From positions 1 through 64,000 of the forward strand of contig VRMN01000022.1 in the NCBI GenBank assembly GCA_008690995.1: 64,000 nucleotides of DNA, in the 5' to 3' direction. The position numbers and the translations under genes are program-made. Origin of the DNA: Porphyridium purpureum (lineage: Eukaryota > Rhodophyta > Bangiophyceae > Porphyridiales > Porphyridiaceae). Positions 61,401 to 64,000 of this stretch are shown here, one piece after another. The notes beneath the pieces were generated by a model. It searched no databases, was not told the DNA's origin, and saw only the letters and a program-made list of their open reading frames with translations. Numbering within the stretch: position 1 is the stretch's first letter; the number at the start of each line of letters is the position of its first letter.

Positions 61401-62240
61401 CTTTCTGCGCGAGTGCAAGATGCGCAGCTCGAAACGGAACGTTTGCGAGCAGAAGCCTTGGCGGCTCGCGCGCAGATGGAATCTCAACTGCGTGAACGAG
61501 ATGCAGGAGCACAAGCACAACAGCGCGAGCTACGAGAAGCGGGCGAGCAGCTTGAATCACTTGTGGCAGAAAAGCAGGCGCAGATGCAAGCCATTGAGCA
61601 GCTCAGCGCGCAGCTTGACGAGTCGAAGCGTGTCGAGTCGGAACTGCGTGCGGCTATGGGGGCGCTGCGGAAAGAGCTGGACGATGAACAGGCTCGGCAG
61701 CATTCCGAGCAGAGTGCGCGAGACGCGCAGACAAATACGACCACGGCCGAGCTGCAGCGACTACAGCAGACTGTGGTTGAAGCGAATGCGCGCACGCAAG
61801 CCATGGAAAGGGAACGAGAACAGTGGAAGAGTCGCCTACAAGCACTTGAATCGAGCCTCGCGGAACGCGCGCGCGCGCGAGATGCGGCGGAGCGCGAGCT
61901 AGCAAGCGTTCGCGAGCAGCTGCGGCAAACATCCATTGAGCGCGAACAGGCCGCAGATCCGCCGGTGAGCGTTGCCGCGGCGGCGCTCGCTCGCGCCGTG
62001 TGCAGTGCGCAAAATCAAGATGCCGTGCGCCGCGCTGGCGAGCGTGCTCTCGCCTTTGTGCGCGGCTCAGTCGTTCCGGCGGCTCGGCATACGTACAAAC
62101 GTGTGATGGCGATGCTCAACCAGCCGGTGGAGAAGGACCCGAGCCACTCGAGCCCGACGCCTGGGGCCACACCGCGTGGAGGCGGGCCTGGTAGTGGTGC
62201 AACCACAGTGGCCATTGCGACATCAGACGAGGTGCCTTAG
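58452..62240 (+). CDS. Large coiled-coil protein (golgin-like), unidentified
   Basis: The frame has 1262 residues, of which about 65-1165 are almost pure coiled coil rich in Glu, Ala, Arg and Gln, with frequent heptads. The C-terminus is a non-coil helix followed by a Gly/Pro/Thr-rich tail (SPTPGATPRGGGPGSGA). Golgins and tethering or centrosomal proteins have this make-up, but I see no GRIP or other defining domain. The start is uncertain. In another frame, MWNQLERVRQRVRGARRA begins at 58463, the kind of start seen in golgins, and would need a frame change near 58500. The first comfortably coding ATG in the main frame is at 58605. Residues about 639-944 are a tandem duplication, described separately. 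Confidence 0.75.
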   Translation: MRSRCGISWSACGSASEARDGLLAAATAGDGEDEEGDGAGSTNRSGSQSAEMAQHAARAGPSLEHGGGESSSEDMLRELSVRCKLLEDDKRDLEEQLVALENVADEKAEIETMLKYAEEEKDALREQLESWATENVETARAAKLLDDMTAQRDALASELAIVQDDLRNLVHEYSRSRAQSEALANAERGRKEALEELELLQAAQTSMLDALKTMTNERDAAVATADKIRDKLNELRSSTDESLREQLTDAQRALEASSTDLETTRCDNAAMVARVDELEAHAARLETEREQMLEQTSALKNALDREVERSKRSEERSDEQIQALRAQLDAAAVDRTADAEARRSMQVELDSTRAESKRFESEHATLQAQIAALQAELEDTKLSSHDHQAEAGAALLAAQTDVARIEEEVAGLRAEHEQTVLTMKEQLAARESELEAARAQASTLEALESQLRDAVQRAQLLSDERNAALEAAQAARDFAAGAQADMASLRSDLSQKVEVLERQLVARDDELETARSQCSALEAQVQQIKGERDAARTELAAADIDLVERSSAVSYASSSRHEVEALGAELQVLRQSLDSARADAQRASNEMSAQVEQMRAALDARTADEAQIAERLRVAEAAKAQLSEELEAARRDAQAERDAALIDLQNARGHREHDIDTLQAESVLRVEEERAKRVAEVDALRVEKDAALAELERTAEEQVEQLREQVERAESALVQIQAQQAAAGAEREREVDAIIQAHLQRVQLAEAETDGLRKQLQDAEQMNAEILNQNAAASAESGRTLQALQTELDAALVDLRNARSDHEREVDSLRADIASRVEEESARHVAEMSTLRAEKDAALAEMEQNAEQQAMQLRQQVAHAESALVQMEAQISADAERKAEVEAIIQSHLDRTQRAEAEVDALREQLQDAEQANAESLKHHAAAGAEAERALEALQAKVDAAERVESQLRADHCAQVERLELAAAELRSRVDALELERSELSARVQDAQLETERLRAEALAARAQMESQLRERDAGAQAQQRELREAGEQLESLVAEKQAQMQAIEQLSAQLDESKRVESELRAAMGALRKELDDEQARQHSEQSARDAQTNTTTAELQRLQQTVVEANARTQAMEREREQWKSRLQALESSLAERARARDAAERELASVREQLRQTSIEREQAADPPVSVAAAALARAVCSAQNQDAVRRAGERALAFVRGSVVPAARHTYKRVMAMLNQPVEKDPSHSSPTPGATPRGGGPGSGATTVAIATSDEVP
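60366..61280 (+). repeat. Tandem 459-bp internal duplication in the coiled-coil gene
   Basis: Two units of about 153 codons (60366-60824 and 60825-61280) align end to end: ERDAALIDLQNAR and LDAALVDLRNAR, then RVEEERAKRVAEVDALRVEK and RVEEESARHVAEMSTLRAEK, then VERAESALVQIQ and VAHAESALVQME, then QLQDAEQMNAEIL and QLQDAEQANAESL. The copies have drifted, so the duplication is not recent, but the frame and heptad phase are preserved. Confidence 0.8.
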
Positions 62241-62752
62241 CGCTGCGCACGCCCTGCGTCTGCGCTCTGCGCCCAAGCTGGCTTGGGGTATTGGCATGTG
62301 ATGTAACGTTTGTCCGTGGCGACGAAACCAAAGTGTGCGCCCTGCGCACATCTTGTGAATTTCCAGTGCGGGCTCTTACCAACGTTCGCTTTCATGCGCA
62401 TCATACTGCACCTGTACATGCCCGAAGCAATGTGTGCGCTTGACGGTAACTTTCGTGCTCTATGAGAAGGCGGGGTTCATTAAGCTCATTTATAACCAAC
62501 TCTTTGGAAACGACTGTTCACATGATCGTGCAGCTGCAGGGCTGTAAAACACGCACACGCCACACCAAAGAAAAAGGCGAATCGGGGCCGACTTGTGACA
62601 TAGCCCTTGCGCGCTAATTTTAACCCCGAGCCCCAGTGACACATACACACATACAGTCTGCTTCAGAGGCAGCGTGACGTCATGCTCTCTTCTATCTTTT
62701 GATACTCTAACTTTCTCCACACTTTGTTACTCGGTTTCTGCCCTTGTCCACG
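62241..62752. other. Intergenic region between convergent genes
   Basis: No gene recognised. The last part contains an ACACATACACACATACA run near 62639. Confidence 0.5.
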
Positions 62753-64000
62753 TTACCCTCCGACGTTCATTTCACTTCCGTCACCCGGGAAACCCTTCAT
62801 AGGCTTCGCAGTCTCGTACAGATCCTTGAACGTCCTGGGTCCCTCCTCCTCCTCCTTCTCGGGCTTCTCGCGAAGCTTTTCTGTTCGGTCGCCCAAGTTG
62901 CGCAACACGGTGACCTTGATCTTCTTGTCGCCCTGTCCAATGGTGATTTCGTCCTCGTTCACTGGCTCCGGCCCTTTCTTCTTCGCGATCACCGGTGGCT
63001 TGACGTACACCTTTGCCTGGTAAGCCTGCAGCAGGGAGGTCGCCGGCGCGTCCGCCTCGGCGTCTTCCAGCGCAAGCGCGCGCTGCAGATCGACCACCAG
63101 CTGCTTCACTCGCTCCAACTGGAACTCCTTGACGCCAATGTCGGCGGCGACGCGGCGCGAGCGGCCGCGCACCGTGTCGGCGCCTGTCTTGCCCCACTGG
63201 CCGGCGCCTACGCCCAGGAACTGGCCGGCAAACACCTGCGGGTTCTTCCCGTACAGAGGTCTGATGTCCATATCGGCCGCCATGGCCGCAAAGGGCGCCA
63301 GAAAGGCGCGCGACGACGCGAGCGACGTGTACGCGGCGTCAAGCTCGATCTGGAGCGCGTTGGCCTTGCCCTGCGCAATGAGGAGCTCGCGCTGCAGCTT
63401 TTCGCGCGACACCTTGGGCACGTTGTACTTTTGCGACGGGTGCTCCGAGTTTGGAATCACCGGCAATCCGTCCACAATCTGGTGCGGCATGATGGCCGCC
63501 TTGTTGTTGAGTGGCAGCATGCTCATCATGGGCAGCTTCTTGTCGGAACGCGCCCAGCCGCCCTGCAGCCGGCACTGCAGATTGAAGGTCGAGTTTGGCG
63601 CGTACGTGCCGCGGAAGCGCATGTACGGCACGGTGTCGAGCCCAAACACGTCCAGGTACTCCTCCGAATCAAAGTACGAGTCGACCTCTGCGTCGTACCC
63701 GCCTGCGGCAAAGATTTCGTAGTGCTTGGACATTTCGGCCATGTCGAGCGGCGCGCGGCCCATAAAGTGCTTAAAGTTGAGCTCGATGAAGCGGAATTGC
63801 GACACCGATTCGAAGAAGCGCTTCTTGTAGGTGGCCGACTTGGCGACGCCGCGCACAAAGTCGCGCGTGGAGATCGCGCCGACCAGGAACTGCGATTCGA
63901 GCGTGGCGAGCTCATCGCGCTCCTCCTCCATGACGTACGCGTTGCCCATGACGTTGCGGTAGACGGTGCGCATGGTGGCCTCGCGGTCGACCTCGCTGAG
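62753..64000 (-). CDS. Phycobilisome linker polypeptide (5' end beyond window)
   Basis: Phycobilisome linkers hold rods and core of the light-harvesting antenna together on the stromal face of the thylakoid. At the visible N-terminus, NVMGNAYVMEEERDELATLE then ISTRDFVRGVAKSATYKKRF, RFIELNFKHFMGRAPLDMAE and AEVDSYFDSEEYLDVFGLDT form a textbook linker domain. The frame stays open through the first ATG (63973) to the window edge (LSEVDREAT...), and the linker fold normally starts earlier, so the gene is 5'-truncated here. About 250 further residues follow with no second linker domain: VSREKLQRELLIAQGKANAL, a coil, and a charged tail. Nuclear location implies a plastid transit peptide upstream. 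The exact linker type (rod or rod-core) cannot be decided from this part. Confidence 0.92.
   Translation of the reverse strand, partial: LSEVDREATMRTVYRNVMGNAYVMEEERDELATLESQFLVGAISTRDFVRGVAKSATYKKRFFESVSQFRFIELNFKHFMGRAPLDMAEMSKHYEIFAAGGYDAEVDSYFDSEEYLDVFGLDTVPYMRFRGTYAPNSTFNLQCRLQGGWARSDKKLPMMSMLPLNNKAAIMPHQIVDGLPVIPNSEHPSQKYNVPKVSREKLQRELLIAQGKANALQIELDAAYTSLASSRAFLAPFAAMAADMDIRPLYGKNPQVFAGQFLGVGAGQWGKTGADTVRGRSRRVAADIGVKEFQLERVKQLVVDLQRALALEDAEADAPATSLLQAYQAKVYVKPPVIAKKKGPEPVNEDEITIGQGDKKIKVTVLRNLGDRTEKLREKPEKEEEEGPRTFKDLYETAKPMKGFPGDGSEMNVGG

Noticed and set aside
1-64000. CRISPR arrays, rRNA and tRNA genes, bacterial operons
   Set aside because: No spaced direct-repeat array and no conserved rRNA or tRNA signature was seen; gene content is eukaryotic nuclear.

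Overview
This window looks like nuclear DNA of a unicellular red alga, most likely a Porphyridium-type species. The strongest clue is a phycobilisome rod-type linker gene running off the right edge (62753-64000). Every confident host gene is a single uninterrupted reading frame (PEX1, PRP18, a PSMA1-type proteasome subunit, Elongin C, three long helical-repeat proteins), which fits an intron-poor, fairly GC-rich genome. The species name is an inference.

Left part, 1-14.4 kb: nested mobile elements. A head-to-tail array of non-LTR retrotransposons with the R2-like layout (C2H2 zinc fingers, reverse transcriptase, C-terminal zinc knuckle and restriction-like nuclease) occupies 1-8150. All its tails end in TTCAGAGTAACCCTA, and its junctions carry GTAACCCTA, a telomere-like motif. 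A Tc1/mariner element with an intact DD34E transposase (1600-3148) sits inside the array. A young, whole-looking Ty1/copia element (8720-14367) follows.

Middle, 14.8-38.7 kb: a decayed kinase-like/Sel1 gene (minus), a kinase-plus-armadillo-like gene (20556-23384), PRP18 convergent with a small coiled-coil gene, decayed sequence including a pirin-family pseudogene (26897-27537), a probable solo LTR, and a very recent Ty3/gypsy element on the minus strand (29406-34851). Its LTRs look identical and each carries two perfect heat-shock-element triplets. A gene-poor stretch follows to 38.7 kb.

Right part, 38.7-64 kb: host genes. Three consecutive plus-strand genes (38706-48155) encode long, mutually similar PPR-like helical-repeat proteins, probably organelle-targeted; the third carries the module twice. 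Then come PEX1 (minus), Elongin C divergent from the proteasome subunit, a LYR-motif protein, a single-pass organelle-type membrane protein divergent from a large coiled-coil protein with a tandem internal duplication, and the phycobilisome linker.

The most interesting candidates are the telomere-motif-associated R2-like array, the gypsy LTR with heat-shock elements, and the tandem PPR-like family.
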